Shown here piece after piece: positions 61,561 to 64,000 of a stretch of 64,000 nucleotides of DNA. A program made the translations under genes and the position numbers. This stretch comes from Megachile rotundata. Lineage: Eukaryota; Arthropoda; Insecta; Hymenoptera; Megachilidae. Position 1 is the first letter of the stretch; every line of letters starts with the position of its first letter. A model generated the notes under the pieces. That model was not told the DNA's origin. It did not search any database and worked only from the letters and a program-made list of their open reading frames with translations. The DNA is taken from contig NW_027474117.1 in assembly GCF_050947335.1 (NCBI RefSeq), forward strand, positions 1 to 64,000, written 5' to 3'.

Positions 61561-63125
61561 CCACACAATCACACAAGCACACAATCACTCAATCACACAA
61601 TCACACACTCATACAATCACACAGTCACAATCACACAATCACACAATCACCTAATCACACAATCACACAATCACACAACCACACAATCACACAATCACAC
61701 AATCACACAACCACACACTCACACAATCACTCAATCACACAATCACACAATCACACAATCACAATCACACAATCACAATTGCACCATCACCAAATCACAC
61801 AATCTCACAATCACACAATCACACAATCACACAATCACACAACCACACAATCACACAAGCACACAATCACTCAATCACACAATCACACACTCATACAATC
61901 ACACAGTCACAATCACACAATCACACAATCACCTAATCACACAATCACACAATCACACAACCACACAATCACACAATCACACAATCACACAACCACACAC
62001 TCACACAATCACTCAATCACACAATCACACAATCACACAATCACAATCACACAATCACAATTACACCATCACACAATCACACAATCACACAATCTCACAA
62101 TCACACAATCACACAACCACACAATCACACAAGCACACAATCACTCAATCACACAATCACACACTCATACAATCACACAGTCACAATCACACAATCACAC
62201 AATCACACAATCACCTAATCACACAATCACACAATCACACAACCACAATCACGGTCACTCAATCACGGTCACACAATCACGGTCACACAATCACTGTCAC
62301 ACAATCACACAATCACACAATCACACAATCACACAATCACACAATCACGCAATCACACACTCACACAATCACACAGTCACAATCACAAAATCACAATCAC
62401 ACAATCACAATCACACAGTCATAATCACACAACCACAATCACACAATCACACAATCACACAATCGCACAATCACACAATCACACAATCACACAATCACAC
62501 AATCACACAATCACACAATCACACAACCACACAATCACACAAGCACACAATCACTCAATCACACAATCACACACTCATACAATCACACAGTCACAATCAC
62601 ACAATCACACAATCACCTAATCACACAATCACACAATCACACAACCACACAATCACACAATCACACAATCACACAACCACACACTCACACAATCACTCAA
62701 TCACACAATCACACAATCACACAATCACAATCACACAATCACAATGACACCATCACACAATCACACAATCTCACAATCACACAATCACAATTACACCATC
62801 ACACAATCACACAATCTCACAATCACACAATCACACAATCACACAATCACACAATCACACAATCACACAATCACACAATCGCACAATCACAATTACACAA
62901 TCACACAATCACACAAGCACACAATCACACAACCACACAATCACACAAGCACACAATCACTCAATCACACAATCACACACTCATACAATCACACAGTCAC
63001 AATCACACAATCACACAATCACCTAATCACACAATCACACAATCACACAACCACACAATCACACAATCAAACAATCACACAACCACACACTCACACAAGC
63101 ACTCAATCACACAATCACATAATCA
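61561..63125 (+). repeat. Tail region: five short landmark units, more diverged
   Basis: ACACAAGC-ACTCAATC-ACTCATAC-CAGTC-ACCTAATC recurs with ACACAAGC near 61,576, 61,858, 62,132, 62,538 and 62,948, giving units of about 275-410 bp. Private substitutions are denser than elsewhere: ATTGCACC (61,779), CACCAAATC (61,790), CAGTCATAATC (62,421), AATGACACC (62,744), ATCAAACAATC (63,069), AAGCACTC (63,098) and ACATAATC (63,119). One unit is joined to a degraded CGG cluster. Confidence 0.85.
62246..62295 (+). repeat. CGG cluster, three copies plus a mutated fourth
   Basis: First C at 62,252. Three CGGTCA steps, then CTGTCA near 62,294 at the position of the fourth. CACGATC and ACGCAATC octamers that precede every other cluster are missing, so this is a truncated piece spliced onto a landmark unit. 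Confidence 0.92.
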
Positions 63126-64000
63126 CACAATCACAATCACACAATCACAATTACACCATCACACAATCACACAATCTCACAATCACACAATCACACAATC
63201 ACACAATCACACAATCACACAATCACACAATCGCACAATCACAATTACACAATCACACAATCACACAATCACACAATCACACAATCACACAATCACACAA
63301 GCACACAATCACATACTCACACAATCACACAGACACAATCACAATCACACAACCACAATCACACAACAAACACAATCACATAATCACACAATCACACAAT
63401 CACACAATCACACAATCACACAATCACACAATCACACAATCACACAATCACACAATCACACAACCACACAATCACACAACCACACAATCACTCAATCACA
63501 CAATCACACACTCACACAATCACACAGTCACAATCACACAATCACAATCACACAATCACAATCACACAATCACAATCACACAATCACAATCACACAATCA
63601 CAATCACACAATCACAATCACACAATCACAATCACACAATCACAATCACACAATCACAATCACACAATCACAATCACACAATCACAATCACACAATCACA
63701 ATCACACAATCACAATCACACAATCACAATCACACAATCACAATCACACAATCACAATCACACAATCACAATCACACAATCACAATCACAATCACACAAT
63801 CACAATCACACAATCACAATCACACAATCACAATCACACAATCACAATCACACAATCACACAATCACACAATCACACAATCACACAATCACACAATCACA
63901 CAATCACACAATCACACAATCACACAATCACACAACCACACAATCACACAAGCACACAATCACTCAATCACACAATCACACACTCATACAATCACACAGT
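63126..64000 (+). repeat. Start of a further A-like block, cut by the window end
   Basis: ATTACACC, ATCTCAC, GCACAATC, ACATACTC and ACAGACAC follow in the order that opens A blocks. Then come CAGTC, a 14-bp array (63,530-63,855) with one S-S step near 63,785, octamers and ACACAAGC-ACTCAATC-ACTCATAC. It differs by CAACAAACACAATC near 63,365 and lacks the ATACAATC pair that follows this array in A1-A4. Confidence 0.8.

Larger units (their letters stand above)
1..64000 (+). repeat. Simple satellite array, 8-bp and 14-bp words, filling the window
   Basis: Every line of the window is made of ACACAATC (8 bp) and ACAATC (6 bp) or their one- or two-base variants. No stretch longer than about 150 bases departs from this, so there is no intergenic sequence in the usual sense. 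The + strand octamer contains no stop codon in any frame, while its complement carries TGA once per 8 bp and so closes all three minus frames every 24 bases. G is nearly confined to variant octamers. No transposon, poly-A tail, target-site duplication, tRNA-like or rRNA-like segment was seen. The array is most likely constitutive heterochromatin (pericentromeric, subtelomeric or sex-chromosomal); which of these cannot be decided here. Confidence 0.98.

Noticed and set aside
61779..62747. A 322-codon open frame on the + strand, rich in Thr, Gln, Ser, His, Asn and Ile
   Set aside because: It starts at TTG (in ATTGCACC), not ATG. It exists because the octamer has no stop in any + frame, so three octamers always read as an 8-residue repeat. 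It ends at a chance TGA in AATGACACC. There is no promoter-like, splice-like or codon-use signal, and neighbouring satellite reads the same way.
1..64000. CRISPR array
   Set aside because: Direct repeats of 8 or 14 bp without unique spacers, no leader and no cas genes. All intervening text is the same repeat.
1..64000. Telomeric or subtelomeric terminal repeat
   Set aside because: The words ACACAATC and ACAATC do not match known telomere repeat types, and the G-rich strand has no runs of G. A subtelomeric location is possible but not shown.

Overview
The whole 64 kb is one uninterrupted field of simple satellite DNA. I found no gene, RNA gene, transposon or other unique sequence. On the + strand everything is built from two short words: an 8-bp unit ACACAATC (called L here) and a 6-bp unit ACAATC (S). 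Runs of L give an 8-bp satellite, and strict S-L alternation gives a 14-bp satellite (ACAATC plus ACACAATC). Point-mutated octamers (ACACAACC, ACACAGTC, ACTCAATC, ACCTAATC, ACACGATC, GCACAATC, ACACAAGC and others) are scattered at fixed places and act as landmarks for larger repeats. The + strand is roughly half A, over a third C, about one eighth T and almost free of G. This scale and nesting point to heterochromatin of a large eukaryotic genome, probably assembled from long reads. The species cannot be told from the sequence.

Layout. Positions 1-205 are a noisy version of the same repeat. From there to about 49,965 the array is two copies of a super-unit with the order A-B-A-C. Half-units, measured from one anchor octamer (ACCCAATC), are 698-13,413 (A1+B1), 13,414-24,370 (A2+C2), 24,371-40,584 (A3+B3, enlarged) and 40,585 to about 49,965 (A4+C4). 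A is about 7.6 kb with three internal units of about 2.2 kb. B is about 5 kb with internal units of 776 to 1,298 bp. C is about 3.3 kb. Landmarks in A1/B1 recur in A3/B3 at +23,657 to +23,673, and those in A2/C2 recur in A4/C4 at +27,163 to +27,187. The difference is explained by an extra 3,506 bp in B3, made of nested tandem duplications of 2,814 and 692 bp.

From about 49,966 to 61,560 the order changes to domain D. Here 14-bp arrays have grown to 0.9-1.8 kb, the ACCTAATC landmark is rare, and two short patches (around 53,300-53,460 and 53,960-54,160) carry indel-type noise. From 61,560 to 63,100 lie shorter (about 275-410 bp), more diverged landmark units. From about 63,130 the sequence again resembles the beginning of an A block and runs off the window end.

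Nothing here acts as a set of genes. The information lies in the hierarchy: 6/8 bp words, 14-bp units, landmark units of about 0.3-1.3 kb, 2.2-kb units, 11-16 kb half-units and the super-unit of about 23.7 kb. Shared and private mutations allow the order of several duplication events to be read.
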